Notes: generated by a model not told the origin, from the sequence alone. Positions 17,659-27,373 are shown, counted from the first letter of the stretch. The stretch: 64,000 bases of DNA from Thiodiazotropha sp040506775 (GCA_040506775.1 JBEVWC010000013.1:124001-188000); one strand, 5' to 3'. Translations and numbers: made by a program.

Positions 17659-19908
17659 TTAAGCCGTTTTGATCCACTTTGCCATGGTGATGAATATCTC
17701 CTTGGGATCAAAAGGCTTGGGGATGTGATCATTCATGCCCACTTCCAATACTTTTTCCCTATCCCCTTTCATCGCATTGGCGGTCATCGCAATGATGGGC
17801 AAATCCTTGAATTGCGGGTGCTGACGTATGATTCTGGTTGCCGTATAGCCATCCATGACGGGCATCTGGCAATCCATCAAAACACCGTCATAGGTGGATT
17901 TTTCCAGCATTTCGACCGCCTCTTTTCCATTATTGGCCGTCTCAACAATCAAACCCTTCATGGTCAACACTTCATTGGCGAGTTCCTGGTTGAATTCATT
18001 ATCCTCCACCAACAGGATCCGGGCACCCGCGAGTTGTTTGATCGCATGACTGGACAACTCTTCCAGCTGACGGGGTGGCTGACGATGCCGTTCAGGCGCT
18101 CCCTGAGGGTATTCCAACTGCGCGGTAAAATGAAAAGTACTGCCGACACCTTGTGTACTTTCAACCCAGATCTTCCCGCCCATCAATTCAACCAGCTTTT
18201 TGGAAATCGCCAGCCCCAGTCCTGTGCCGCCGAATTGACGGGTTGTAGAGGCATCGGCCTGGGAAAATGGCTGAAAAAGACTCTTCTGCTGCTCTTCTGA
18301 GATACCAATGCCGTTATCGGTAACAGAACAGTGCAGCACCACAGCTGTTTCCGTCTCCTCCTGAAGTTCACAGGTCGCACGAACCTCGCCACCCTCCGGA
18401 GTAAATTTTATCGCATTGTTACATAGGTTGATTAACACCTGGTTCAATCGTAGCGGGTCTCCCCGTAACACATCAGGGACATCTGGTGCGAACTGCATTT
18501 GGAAATGGATGTTCGTTTCCTGACTCTTTACGGACACAATACTCCTGATGTTTTCCTTGACATCGTCCAGATAAAAATCGACCCGCTCAATATCTAGCTT
18601 CCCGGACTCAATCTTGGAAAGATCGAGAATATCATTGAGAATGGAAAGTAGACCTTTGGCGGACTGATGCGCCTTCTCGATATAATTCCTCTGCTTGTCA
18701 TCCAGTTGGGTCTTTAACGCTAAATTCGTCATACCTATGATTGCATTCATCGGCGTGCGAATTTCGTGAGACATGTTTGCCAGGAATTGGCTTTTGGCCA
18801 TGGTTGCCAGCTCCGCCTTCCTTTTGGCATCAATGAGAACTGATTCAATCTCTTTTCGTTCGGTAATATCAACAAACGCCCCAAGAATACCTGAGACATT
18901 TTCCGACTCATCGTATAAGACGTTTTTTACGTATATCACATCCCTGATTTCACCATCCTTGTTTTTGATTTCGAACTCATATTCCTGCACTTCAGGATTT
19001 TCCATCAGTTCCAAATCCTTTTGATGGTAAATTTTCGCCTGTTCGCTTGGCCAGAGTTCAAAAACCTTTTTTCCGGATATTTCTTCCGATGTCACGCCCA
19101 TCGTTTGTTCAAATACACGGTTACATCCGAGGTAACGCCCTTCACGATCTTTATAAAAGACAGCAATAGGCAACGTATCAAGCAGGGTCTTTTGAAAGCG
19201 ATTCAGCTGTTCGGCCTTGTCTCGCGCCTTATTGAGAAGTAGCTCAGTCTGTTTACGCTTTTCATTTTCTGCTCTCTCTTTTTTCGCCAGTTCTTCAAGC
19301 GCATATCGCTGATGGATGGTACTGGTGAGTAAATATCGGACTTTACTCGACAAAATGATCACAAACAGGGTAAATAGAACAATGGATCCCGCCAGAAAAA
19401 CGTTCACCTGTCCTTCAATAAGCAGCGTACTTATGCTCAACGCCAGCATCGGCGGGATAATCAAAGCAAGAAACGCCGCCCTGACGATTGAAAGTGTGGC
19501 GATCGCTCCAGCAATGTAGCCAGCCATGATCACGGTTATCAGCATCTGCTCGCCTGTGTGACCATCCTGAATAAACAAAGGCGGCGCAATCGCCCATCCC
19601 AACCCTGTCAAGGCCGAGAAATATACAAAGACCCTTCGCCAACCCTGAATGGAAAGCTTTTTGTAGAGGCGTCGATAAAGCAGAAGATTGAGCAGTCTGA
19701 ACACCGCAATCACCGCCATGCCTGCAGCCCAAATCAGGGATTCCTGGTGGTGGTTCTCATAAGTGAAATAGGCGATTAGCAGGGACAGCACAACGATCGC
19801 AACTGATGCCACAGGGATCGATGAGTAGATCTCATCTGTGATCTTGATCGCTTCTTTGGATTGCATACTGGCTTCGTCAGTGTGTTCTTGTTTCAGCATG
19901 CCATCCAT
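17659..19908 (-). CDS. Hybrid sensor histidine kinase with PAS and receiver domains
   Basis: 749 residues. An N-terminal membrane module of six or so helices (about 30-195) is followed by a short coiled coil (about 200-240), a PAS domain with PAC (about 240-350, ending GAFVDITERK), a HisKA domain with phosphorylated His381 (ANMSHEIRTPMNAI) and a HATPase with DNGIGISEEQ and GGTGLGLAISKKLVELMGG. A C-terminal receiver carries phosphoacceptor Asp679 (LMDCQMPVMDG). There is no Hpt domain, so phosphate must leave through a separate Hpt protein, not seen nearby. The ligand is unknown. It lies at the end of the flagellar region and is separately transcribed. Confidence 0.92.
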   Translation of the reverse strand: MDGMLKQEHTDEASMQSKEAIKITDEIYSSIPVASVAIVVLSLLIAYFTYENHHQESLIWAAGMAVIAVFRLLNLLLYRRLYKKLSIQGWRRVFVYFSALTGLGWAIAPPLFIQDGHTGEQMLITVIMAGYIAGAIATLSIVRAAFLALIIPPMLALSISTLLIEGQVNVFLAGSIVLFTLFVIILSSKVRYLLTSTIHQRYALEELAKKERAENEKRKQTELLLNKARDKAEQLNRFQKTLLDTLPIAVFYKDREGRYLGCNRVFEQTMGVTSEEISGKKVFELWPSEQAKIYHQKDLELMENPEVQEYEFEIKNKDGEIRDVIYVKNVLYDESENVSGILGAFVDITERKEIESVLIDAKRKAELATMAKSQFLANMSHEIRTPMNAIIGMTNLALKTQLDDKQRNYIEKAHQSAKGLLSILNDILDLSKIESGKLDIERVDFYLDDVKENIRSIVSVKSQETNIHFQMQFAPDVPDVLRGDPLRLNQVLINLCNNAIKFTPEGGEVRATCELQEETETAVVLHCSVTDNGIGISEEQQKSLFQPFSQADASTTRQFGGTGLGLAISKKLVELMGGKIWVESTQGVGSTFHFTAQLEYPQGAPERHRQPPRQLEELSSHAIKQLAGARILLVEDNEFNQELANEVLTMKGLIVETANNGKEAVEMLEKSTYDGVLMDCQMPVMDGYTATRIIRQHPQFKDLPIIAMTANAMKGDREKVLEVGMNDHIPKPFDPKEIFITMAKWIKTA

Positions 19909-20453
19909 TATATATCCCAGTGTTTCAAAGTGCGTACTTGCCGACAGGTTTCAACCGATTTTTCCTGCGCAGCGAATCATCATCCCGGCGAATAGGATGA
20001 TTAATACAATCACTGCAGGCTCCTGGACAGACAATCGTCAACTTTCGTTTTTTACACTTGATGCGGATGAGGTCTTTCAGATAACCAGGCAAATGAATTT
20101 TCGGAGTCTGCTCGAGGACAAGCCGTGCCCACTATTCAGTGGTTTGAACCAACCAAGTCACGGACCGAAAATCCCCGTACAGGCGGATTGGGCTAAGGAT
20201 CAATTCAAGGTTTTGAATGATCAATCGCTGAGTCATTTTCATTACGACTTTCGTTCTCGCGTGATGTGCAAATATCCACGAAGTCAGGCATCAACCGTCG
20301 GACGCTCATGCCGCCAGTTTATTCTTTTTGTTTCCAGGGTATATAAGGTAAAGTTCCGCAATCATGTACATCTGCCGGATATTTGACGATGACATACAAG
20401 TTGCACAATATGATTTTGTGTCATTTACATCATTGATTTAAAAGGAAAATAAT
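19909..20453. other. Intergenic region upstream of ettA and of the hybrid kinase
   Basis: About 545 bases between divergent genes. A possible sigma-70 -35 element TTGACG lies at 20383-20388 upstream of ettA, followed by AT-rich sequence without a clear -10. One rightward open frame covers much of the area (19838-20386) but overlaps the kinase gene and has no recognisable feature, so it is not annotated. Confidence 0.5.
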
Positions 20454-22121
20454 ATGGCACAATACATCTACACCATGAACCGGGTGGGCAAGGTCGTCCC
20501 TCCCAAAAAACAGATCCTTCGCGATATCTCCCTCTCCTTCTTCCCCGGCGCCAAAATCGGTGTGCTCGGCCTCAACGGCTCGGGTAAGTCGACCCTGCTG
20601 CGCATCATGGCCGGCGTCGATACCGACATCGAGGGTGAAGCCCGTCCCCAGACCGGCATCCGTGTCGGCTACCTGCCCCAGGAGCCGCAACTCGACGAAA
20701 CCCTCGATGTGCGCGGCAATGTGGAATCCGCTCTCGCGGAGATCAAGCAGGCGCTGGCGCGACTCGACCAGGTCTATGCCGCCTATGCGGAGCCGGACGC
20801 GGATTTCGACGCCCTGGCCAAGGAACAGGCGAAGCTGGAGGACATCATCCAGGCCAGCGACGGTCACAACCTGGAGCGGCAACTCGAAATTGCCGCGGAC
20901 GCCCTGCGACTGCCCCCCTGGGACACGGACGTAAAGACCCTCTCCGGTGGTGAGCGGCGCCGGGTGGCCCTGTGCCGTCTGTTGCTGGAAAAACCCGATA
21001 TGCTGCTGCTTGACGAACCCACCAACCATCTGGACGCGGAATCGGTGGCCTGGCTGGAGCGGTTTCTGCACGAATACACGGGCACCGTGGTGGCGGTCAC
21101 CCATGACCGCTACTTCCTCGACAATGTGGCGGGCTGGATTCTCGAACTCGACCGGGGCTATGGCATTCCCTGGGAGGGCAACTACTCCTCCTGGCTGGAG
21201 CAGAAAGAGCAGCGCCTGGAACAGGAAGCCCGTGAGGAGGCCGCTCATATCAAGACCATGAAGGCGGAACTGGATTGGGTACGCACCAACCCCAAGGGAC
21301 GCCACGCGAAGAGCAAGGCGCGTCTGCAGCGCTTTGAGGAACTGCAGTCCCAGGAGTTCCAGAAGCGCAACGAGACCAACGAGCTCTACATCCCACCCGG
21401 TCCCCGTCTCGGCGACCTGGTGATCGAGGCCAAGGACCTGAAGAAATCCTTCGGTGACCGGGTGCTCTACGACGACATCACATTCAACCTGCCCAAGGGT
21501 GGGATTGTCGGAATCATCGGCCCCAACGGTGCGGGTAAGACCACCCTGTTCCGCATCATCACCGGCCAGGAGCAACCCAACGGCGGTGAGATGCGTGTCG
21601 GCGACACGGTGAAGATCGCCTATGTGGACCAGAGCCGCGACGCCCTGGACGGGAAAAAGACCGTTTGGGAGGAGATCTCGGACGGACAGGACATCCTTAC
21701 CGTGGACCGATTCCAGATGCCATCACGGGCCTATGTGAGCCATTTCAACTTCAAAGGCTCGGACCAGCAGAAACGCATCGGCGATCTGTCCGGTGGTGAA
21801 CGCAACCGGGTGCACCTGGCCAAGCTTCTGAAAAGCGGTGGGAATCTGCTGCTTTTGGATGAACCGACCAACGATCTGGACGTGGAGACCCTGCGCGCCC
21901 TGGAAGAGGCCCTGCTCACCTTCCCCGGTTGTGCCGTGGTGATCAGCCATGACCGCTGGTTCCTGGACCGGGTCGCCACTCATATCCTCGCCTTCGAGGG
22001 GGATTCCGGAGTGGTCTGGTTCGAAGGTAACTATGCCGATTACGAGGCCGATCGCAAACGGCGTCTTGGGTCGGAAGCGGATCAGCCGCATCGCATCAAG
22101 TACAAGCGGCTGAGCAACTGA
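20454..22121 (+). CDS. ettA: EttA energy-dependent translational throttle (ABC-F)
   Basis: ABC-F ATPase that binds the ribosomal E site and gates early elongation according to ATP/ADP. 555 residues with two ABC domains: Walker A GLNGSGKST and GPNGAGKTT, signatures LSGGERRRVALCRLL and LSGGERNRVHLAKLL, Walker B regions LLLDEPTNHLDAES and LLLDEPTNDLDVET. The arm and linker follow domain one (GNYSSWLEQKEQRLEQEARE, TNPKGRHAKSKARLQRF). The N-terminus MAQYIYTMNRVGKVVPPKK is characteristic of EttA rather than other ABC-F proteins. AAGGA is seven bases before the ATG. It is monocistronic, convergent with the next gene. Confidence 0.97.
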   Translation: MAQYIYTMNRVGKVVPPKKQILRDISLSFFPGAKIGVLGLNGSGKSTLLRIMAGVDTDIEGEARPQTGIRVGYLPQEPQLDETLDVRGNVESALAEIKQALARLDQVYAAYAEPDADFDALAKEQAKLEDIIQASDGHNLERQLEIAADALRLPPWDTDVKTLSGGERRRVALCRLLLEKPDMLLLDEPTNHLDAESVAWLERFLHEYTGTVVAVTHDRYFLDNVAGWILELDRGYGIPWEGNYSSWLEQKEQRLEQEAREEAAHIKTMKAELDWVRTNPKGRHAKSKARLQRFEELQSQEFQKRNETNELYIPPGPRLGDLVIEAKDLKKSFGDRVLYDDITFNLPKGGIVGIIGPNGAGKTTLFRIITGQEQPNGGEMRVGDTVKIAYVDQSRDALDGKKTVWEEISDGQDILTVDRFQMPSRAYVSHFNFKGSDQQKRIGDLSGGERNRVHLAKLLKSGGNLLLLDEPTNDLDVETLRALEEALLTFPGCAVVISHDRWFLDRVATHILAFEGDSGVVWFEGNYADYEADRKRRLGSEADQPHRIKYKRLSN

Positions 22122-22137
22122 CGGTCAGTCTCGAAAA

Positions 22138-22161
22138 GCAGGGGGTGCTGCCACCCCCTGC
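22138..22161. terminator. Stem-loop between convergent ettA and DUF2202 genes
   Basis: A perfect 10-base-pair stem (GCAGGGGGTG with CACCCCCTGC) and a four-base loop lie 17 bases after the ettA stop and 14 bases after the end of the facing gene. There is no strong T tract on either side, so it may act as a transcript 3' end rather than a classical intrinsic terminator. Confidence 0.6.
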
Positions 22162-22174
22162 CTGAACCTCTCAA

Positions 22175-22822
22175 TCAATACCGGCGACCGCAGCCCCGCT
22201 CCATGGGAGTATCCACGATGGCGTCCACTTCATCCTGGGGGAGCGCCTGAGCCTGGTAGACCACGCCCCGATTCTCGATCTGGCGAACGAACGCACGCAG
22301 GTGATTTCTCGAGCCGCAGGCCAATCGGTCGTAGAGCGAAATCAGATCGTCACGGGCGGTACTCGCACGCATCGACTGGATATCCTGCATATCCACTTCC
22401 TCGATCATCGCACCGGTCTGCAAGGCCTCGATCGGACTCACCGCGCCACGGTTGAGCAGACTGTCGTAAAGTGACTGCAGACTTGCGTCACTGAAGACAC
22501 CTGGCTGCAGAACGGGATCCTCAAGGCCATACTTGTTCAGTTGCACCAGCACCGCATCCATGTGGTTCTGCTCGGCATTGGAGATGTTATCGAAAACGTA
22601 GATCCCCCAGATCTCATAAAGACGATCGTACACATCCCGGGCCACCTTCTCCTCTTCCCGAAGAAAAACCAGTTGGCGCGCCTCAGTCACATTAAGATCC
22701 GAGCTATCACCAGTCTGACCACCGCCGCCATTGCCTCGGCCGCCCCCATAGCCCCACCCGGCCTGTGCCACGGATGTGGCCAACACAAACGACAGGACGA
22801 TCCAACTCAATCTTTTCAACAT
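22175..22822 (-). CDS. Exported DUF2202 (ferritin-like) protein
   Basis: 215 residues with a signal peptide (SWIVLSFVLATSVAQAG) and a Gly-rich spacer. The DUF2202 domain follows, with LREEEKVARDVYDRLYEIWG and NAEQNHMDAVLVQLNKYGL. The paired E-E and E-x-x-H motifs are consistent with a ferritin-like four-helix fold, as inferred for the family; metal binding is not shown. The protein ends in a Cys-containing tail (ERGCGRRY). GGAG lies seven bases before the ATG. Function unknown; probably periplasmic. Confidence 0.85.
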   Translation of the reverse strand: MLKRLSWIVLSFVLATSVAQAGWGYGGGRGNGGGGQTGDSSDLNVTEARQLVFLREEEKVARDVYDRLYEIWGIYVFDNISNAEQNHMDAVLVQLNKYGLEDPVLQPGVFSDASLQSLYDSLLNRGAVSPIEALQTGAMIEEVDMQDIQSMRASTARDDLISLYDRLACGSRNHLRAFVRQIENRGVVYQAQALPQDEVDAIVDTPMERGCGRRY

Positions 22823-22997
22823 GCTACTGCTCCATTGCTACAACAATCCAAATGAAGCGCGTATTAAGCCAGGAGTGACGGGGCAGGACAAAACGATTCA
22901 GCGGTTTTTCGGATTCGTTCACCAAATCAGCGGTAAAACCGGGCAAATCACTGGCAAACTGCGCGAAATAACCTGTAAATCGAAATGATCTGATGGC

Positions 22998-23708
22998 TCA
23001 GGTAAAGGAGAGGCTGGACTGATTTTTGTGGGGCGGAGGGGGAATCTGGGGAGGAATCTGGCCGGTCTCCAGCCAATGAATCAGGGCACCCCACTGCTGC
23101 TGGTCCTTCTTCAGGGCAGCATTGTCCATCTCCACCACGGCACAGCCGGACTCGGCGGCATGAACATAATTCTGGGTATCCCTGAGAATCGCGACCATGG
23201 GAATATCGAACTCCTCAAAGGTCTGCTTCAGCTGCTTGAAGGCCCGGGAATTGATGCGTACCCGGTTGGCGACGATCCCCACCGGGATGGTGATCCTCAT
23301 CTGGCGACACAGGGTGGTGAGTTCACGCAGAAAATCCACGGTGACATGCCGATCGATCGCTGACGGCAGCACCGGAACGATAACCGCCGAGGCGCTGCGC
23401 AGCATGTCCATCATCTCCATGCGCTTCATCGAGGCCGGGGTGTCCACCACGATACGTTTGGTCTCGCCGGGAACCCGTTGGGCAAAAGATCGGGTTACCG
23501 CGCCCTGAACCGTTTTGGCGGCGAACACGCCATGAATATTGGAAAGTTTCTCTGAGCGCAGCTCCAGCCAACGCTTGCTGGAACCCTGGGGATCGTAATC
23601 GAGCAGCGCTGTCGGAGTGCCGGATGCCGCATAGTAACCTGCCAGATTGGTCGCTATGGTCGTCTTACCGCATCCTCCCTTGCTGTTCAGTATCAAAAGC
23701 CTTTTCAT
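22998..23708 (-). CDS. Orphan ParA/MinD-family ATPase
   Basis: 236 residues. The deviant Walker A motif SKGGCGKTTIATNLAGYYA lies at the N-terminus, then LLDYDPQGSSKRWLELR and VVDTPASMKRMEMM. The family positions plasmids, chromosomes or protein complexes by surface waves. No parB or other partner lies next to it, so the cargo is unknown. The C-terminal tail is Pro-rich (QIPPQIPPPPHK). It is transcribed alone, between the DUF2202 gene and the mtk operon. Confidence 0.85.
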   Translation of the reverse strand: MKRLLILNSKGGCGKTTIATNLAGYYAASGTPTALLDYDPQGSSKRWLELRSEKLSNIHGVFAAKTVQGAVTRSFAQRVPGETKRIVVDTPASMKRMEMMDMLRSASAVIVPVLPSAIDRHVTVDFLRELTTLCRQMRITIPVGIVANRVRINSRAFKQLKQTFEEFDIPMVAILRDTQNYVHAAESGCAVVEMDNAALKKDQQQWGALIHWLETGQIPPQIPPPPHKNQSSLSFT

Positions 23709-24028
23709 CGCACGGAACCCGTTCCAGTGGTGATGTCATTCACCCGCAAAAAACTCTGGCCGGCAGAATCTGCAGCACCGGCTATCCGGGTCGATTAGCG
23801 GCATGTTCCTCCTATTTGCATCAGGACTCAAGCCGCAATTTGTGAGTTTTTGTCCAAATCCGGCCCGTCTCAGACGGGCCGGCAAAGCGGGAATTATCTG
23901 CAAGTGGCGGTCAGTCACCGGAAATTCTTCATCGAAACCGGACCCATTGTGGCGTCCATACACAAGCATGCCTGCGGGTCAGGTCTCACCTTGAAATCAC
24001 CCGACTCCAAGTCCATTCGCGCGCGCCC
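23709..24028. other. Gap downstream of the mtk operon with a perfect palindrome
   Basis: 320 bases with no supported gene. At 23861-23881 a perfect inverted repeat (CGGCCCGTCT and AGACGGGCCG around one base) could form a hairpin. It has no T tract on the minus strand, so it is only a weak terminator candidate for the upstream operon. Confidence 0.5.
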
Positions 24029-24898
24029 CTAAGTCAGTGAGCGCTGGATCGTGAGACCGATCTCAGCCGCATTCTGCACCACGCTCACACCCAGTTCAGC
24101 CAGTCGCTGCATCTTCGCCTGAGCCGTATCCGCCTCACCCGATATGATCGCCCCGGCATGCCCCATGGTGCGGCCTGGAGGCGCGGTCGCCCCTGCGATG
24201 AAGCCGATCAGCGGTTTGTTCAGGTGCTCCCTGGCCCAACTGGCGGCTTCCACTTCCTGGGCGCCGCCGATCTCGCCGATCATCAGTACCGCATCGGTTT
24301 GCGGATCATCGGCGAACTGCTTCAGCAGGGTCAGGAAATCGCAGCCGTTGACCGGGTCACCGCCGATGCTGATGCTGGTGGATACCCCAAGCCCCCGCTC
24401 GCTCATCTGCTCTACCGCCTCGTAGTTGAGAGTGCCTGAGCGGGAGATCACACCGATCCGCCCCTTCTCGTAGATATGCGCTGGCATGATGCCGACCTTG
24501 CACTCTCCCGGCGTGATCACCCCGGCGGTATTCGGACCGATAATGATCGCCTCATGACCGATCAGGTAGCGTTTGACCCGCACCATGTCCTGCACCGGAA
24601 CGCCATCGGTGATCACCACGATGACTTTGATCCCGGCATCGATCGCCTCCATGATCGCGTCCGCACTGAACGCAGGGGGTACGAACACCACACTCACATC
24701 CGCACCGGTTTCCTGCACCGCCGCCTTGACCGTGTCGAATACCGGGCGATCAATGTGCGTCTGTCCGCCCTTGCCAGGGGTCACCCCACCCACCACCTGG
24801 GTGCCCATACGCATCGCCTCCTGGGCGTGAAAGGTGGCATGCTGGCCCGTAAAGCCCTGAAAAATGACCCGGGAGTCCTTGTTAACCAGAATACTCAT
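24029..24898 (-). CDS. mtkB: Succinyl/malate-CoA ligase alpha subunit (MtkB/SucD type)
   Basis: The alpha subunit carries the phosphohistidine and CoA-binding domains of acyl-CoA synthetases that couple ATP to formation of succinyl-CoA or malyl-CoA. 289 residues: N-terminal CoA domain with VIFQGFTGQHATFHAQEAM, and the active histidine region MGHAGAIISGEADTAQAK. Four-base overlap with the beta subunit gene (GCATGA). The product is called malate thiokinase-like because the operon starts with a malyl-CoA lyase; sequence alone does not exclude a TCA-cycle succinyl-CoA ligase. Confidence 0.75.
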   Translation of the reverse strand: MSILVNKDSRVIFQGFTGQHATFHAQEAMRMGTQVVGGVTPGKGGQTHIDRPVFDTVKAAVQETGADVSVVFVPPAFSADAIMEAIDAGIKVIVVITDGVPVQDMVRVKRYLIGHEAIIIGPNTAGVITPGECKVGIMPAHIYEKGRIGVISRSGTLNYEAVEQMSERGLGVSTSISIGGDPVNGCDFLTLLKQFADDPQTDAVLMIGEIGGAQEVEAASWAREHLNKPLIGFIAGATAPPGRTMGHAGAIISGEADTAQAKMQRLAELGVSVVQNAAEIGLTIQRSLT

Positions 24899-26067
24899 GC
24901 CACGCCTCCTGTTACCGCCTGAACCGCTTTCTCCGCCGCATCGCTGAGCCGATCGGCATGGATGTAAACCAACCCGGATTGCGCCAGGATCCTGCGCCCC
25001 TCCTCAAGGTTGGTACCTGCCAGGCGGACCACGATCGGCACCTTGACCTGCAGATCCGCCATCGCCTTGACGATTCCCTCGGCAATCCAGTCACAGCGGT
25101 TGATCCCGGCATAGATGTTGAGTAACAACACCTTGACGTTGGGGTCCTCGAGGACGATGCGGAAGGCATTGGCGATCTTCTCCGGGGATGCTCCGCCACC
25201 CACATCCAGAAAATTGGCTGGACGGCCCCCATAGAGGCTGATCGCGTCCATGGTGGCCATGGCCAGGCCGGCGCCGTTGACGATGCAGCCGACACTGCCG
25301 TCCAGGGCGATGTAGTTCAGATCGTGACCGGAGGCCTCCACCTCCTTGGGATCCTCCTCGTCGAAATCCCTCTGGTCCGCGATCTCCGGCTGGCGAAACA
25401 GGGCGTTTCCATCGAAGGACATCTTCGCGTCCAGGGCGAGAAACCGGGCATCACCGGTCAGCACCAGCGGATTGATCTCCGCCATCAGGGCGTCCTTGTC
25501 GCGAAAACAGCGGTACAGGGACTTCATGATCCGTCCCGCGCTGACGATCTGCTTGCCGCTGAGCCCGATCCCGGCCGCCACCTTGCGGCACTGGAAGTCC
25601 TGCAGCCCCACGGCCGGGTCCACCACCTCGCGAATCACCTTTTCCGGGGTCGAGGCGGCCACCTCTTCGATATCCATGCCACCGGCGGCTGAGGCAATGA
25701 GAGTGATGCGCTGAGTGATACGGTCGATCACCAGACCCAGGTAAAACTCGGATTGGATATCCTGCATCTGTTCCACCAGCACCCGGTTGACCAGGCGGCC
25801 GGCCTCCCCGGTCTGTTTGGTCACCAGACGGCGACCAATCAGGTGTTCCGCATGCTGCTGCACCTCATCCAGGGTCTGCGCCAACAGCACGCCACCGGCC
25901 TTGCCTCGTCCTCCGGCATGGATCTGTGCCTTGACCACCCAGCCTTCGCCGCCGAGTTGCTCGGCCGCGCCCAGGGCCTGGTTGGCGGAGTGGGCCATAC
26001 GTCCCTCCGGGACCGGAATCTGATAGTGGCGAAACAGGTCCTTGGTCTGGTATTCATGGATATTCAT
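24895..26067 (-). CDS. mtkA: Succinyl/malate-CoA ligase beta subunit (MtkA/SucC type)
   Basis: ATP-grasp beta subunit pairing with MtkB. 390 residues from the ATG at 26067, which overlaps the mcl stop (ATGA) and gives the family N-terminus MNIHEYQTKDLFRHYQIPVP. ATP-grasp features include VVKAQIHAGGRGKAGGV and LMAEINPLVLTGD, followed by the C-terminal domain with CIVNGAGLAMATMDAISLYG and PANFLDVGGGASPEKI. The same frame stays open upstream but that part overlaps mcl and is not coding. Substrate inferred from context: malate plus CoA to malyl-CoA. Confidence 0.76.
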   Translation of the reverse strand: MNIHEYQTKDLFRHYQIPVPEGRMAHSANQALGAAEQLGGEGWVVKAQIHAGGRGKAGGVLLAQTLDEVQQHAEHLIGRRLVTKQTGEAGRLVNRVLVEQMQDIQSEFYLGLVIDRITQRITLIASAAGGMDIEEVAASTPEKVIREVVDPAVGLQDFQCRKVAAGIGLSGKQIVSAGRIMKSLYRCFRDKDALMAEINPLVLTGDARFLALDAKMSFDGNALFRQPEIADQRDFDEEDPKEVEASGHDLNYIALDGSVGCIVNGAGLAMATMDAISLYGGRPANFLDVGGGASPEKIANAFRIVLEDPNVKVLLLNIYAGINRCDWIAEGIVKAMADLQVKVPIVVRLAGTNLEEGRRILAQSGLVYIHADRLSDAAEKAVQAVTGGVA

Positions 26068-27044
26068 GCCACCACCTCGGAAGCGGTTCTGCGCTCCACC
26101 TGCTCCATCTTCTGCAGCAGCACCTCCGCCTGGCGAATCGAGGCGGCATCGATCATGCGCCCGTCCAGACTGACCGCGCCCTGCCCTTCGGCCTCTGCCT
26201 GCTGCATGGCGGCGATCACCCGTCTGGCCCGCTCGACTTCTGCCCCACCCGGCGTGAACACCTGGTTCGCCAGTTCGATCTGAGCCGGGTGGATCGCCCA
26301 TTTCCCCTCGCCACCCAATGCAGCAAAGGACTTGGCTACCGCCAGATACCCTTGCGGATCGCTGTAATCGCCAAACGGGCCGTCGATCGGCCTCAGGCCA
26401 TTGGCCCGGCAGGCAACGATCATGCGTGACATGGCGAAATGCCACTGATTGCCAAGAAAGGCCTGACGATGCCCCTGGGCATCCGGATCGGCCAGAACGT
26501 AGTAATCGGGGTTGATCCCACCCATGCTGACCGTCCTCGCCTGAACCGAAGCGGCGTAGTCCGCGACTCCGAACACCAATGCTTCCAGGCGTTCCGGACA
26601 GGTCGCCGCGATGGCCTCCACGTTGGCCATGCCCATGGCGGTTTCGATCAGCGCGTGAAGATTGATGGGTTTGAGCCCCCGGGCCATCTCGATCTGCGAC
26701 ATCAGCATCGCCACAAACTCCAGATCCGAGGGCTTGCCCACCTTGGGGACCAGAAGCGTGTCGAGTTTGTCACCGGCCTGCTCCACAACATCGACGATGT
26801 CGCGGTAGCAGAAGTGGGAATCCAGACCGTTGATCCGAACCGATACGGAGCATTGGGACCAGTCGTAATGATTCAGTGCATGGATGGCGTTTTTGCGCGC
26901 CTGTTCCTTATCAGGAGGGGCCACCGCATCTTCGAGATCGATGAACACCAGATCGGCTCCGGCATGGGGTGCCTTCTCCAGCATACGTAGATTGCTGCCC
27001 GGCACGGCCAGTTCGCTTCTATGCAGGCGAGTCTTGTTGGCCAT
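26064..27044 (-). CDS. mcl: L-malyl-CoA lyase (HpcH/HpaI-CitE family)
   Basis: Cleaves malyl-CoA to acetyl-CoA and glyoxylate, or runs the reverse condensation; some members also act on beta-methylmalyl-CoA. 326 residues with a TIM-barrel pattern: RSELAVPGSNLRMLEKA, metal/acid region DLVFIDLEDAVAP, IETAMGMANVEAIA, VFGVADYAASV and GKWAIHPAQIELANQVF. GGAGG lies ten bases before the ATG. It is the first gene of mcl-mtkA-mtkB with ATGA overlaps at both junctions. The operon fits a serine-cycle-like or partial 3-hydroxypropionate route; no other gene of those pathways is in the window. Confidence 0.88.
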   Translation of the reverse strand: MANKTRLHRSELAVPGSNLRMLEKAPHAGADLVFIDLEDAVAPPDKEQARKNAIHALNHYDWSQCSVSVRINGLDSHFCYRDIVDVVEQAGDKLDTLLVPKVGKPSDLEFVAMLMSQIEMARGLKPINLHALIETAMGMANVEAIAATCPERLEALVFGVADYAASVQARTVSMGGINPDYYVLADPDAQGHRQAFLGNQWHFAMSRMIVACRANGLRPIDGPFGDYSDPQGYLAVAKSFAALGGEGKWAIHPAQIELANQVFTPGGAEVERARRVIAAMQQAEAEGQGAVSLDGRMIDAASIRQAEVLLQKMEQVERRTASEVVA

Positions 27045-27370
27045 AGTTATGATACCTCCGTGGTTTTGTATTGTTATTTAACCCGGTGTGCATCGGCCGA
27101 TCCGCCGCATCCCTGCGCTGACGTGAAATTATAAGATGTGTGTGATGAAGGCCGGGCGACTACCAGGAACGATTCTGCCCAAAAGTGGAGTACTTCCATT
27201 CCCACAAACAGGGCAAGTATTTACCACAAGCGCCCGAAAAATGACAGGGAAAAGCATTGATCTGGATTAACTAAACCACGTAACGCTCTGTTTTAAATCA
27301 GTTTAACCAATGCGCATACCGACCTTGTTTCTTGACACCCGTCACAAGTCCATGGTCAGCGTTTCGCTGC
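27045..27370. promoter_or_regulatory. Upstream region of the mcl operon
   Basis: About 325 bases with no gene. On the minus strand a consensus -10 hexamer TATAAT lies at 27128-27133, about 85 bases before the mcl ATG, without a good -35 at normal spacing. This could mean an activator-dependent promoter. Nothing else is seen. Confidence 0.4.
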
Positions 27371-27373
27371 TCA

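Noticed and set aside
19838..20386. 182-codon plus-strand frame before ettA
   Set aside because: Starts inside the hybrid kinase gene on the other strand and has no recognisable protein feature.
20430..21575. Long 381-codon minus-strand frame
   Set aside because: It is the antisense of ettA, which has clear ABC-F motifs in the plus frame; the antisense protein has no independent support.
22998..23708. ParA gene as part of a plasmid or ICE partition module
   Set aside because: No parB, integrase, origin or transfer gene nearby; surrounding genes are chromosomal.
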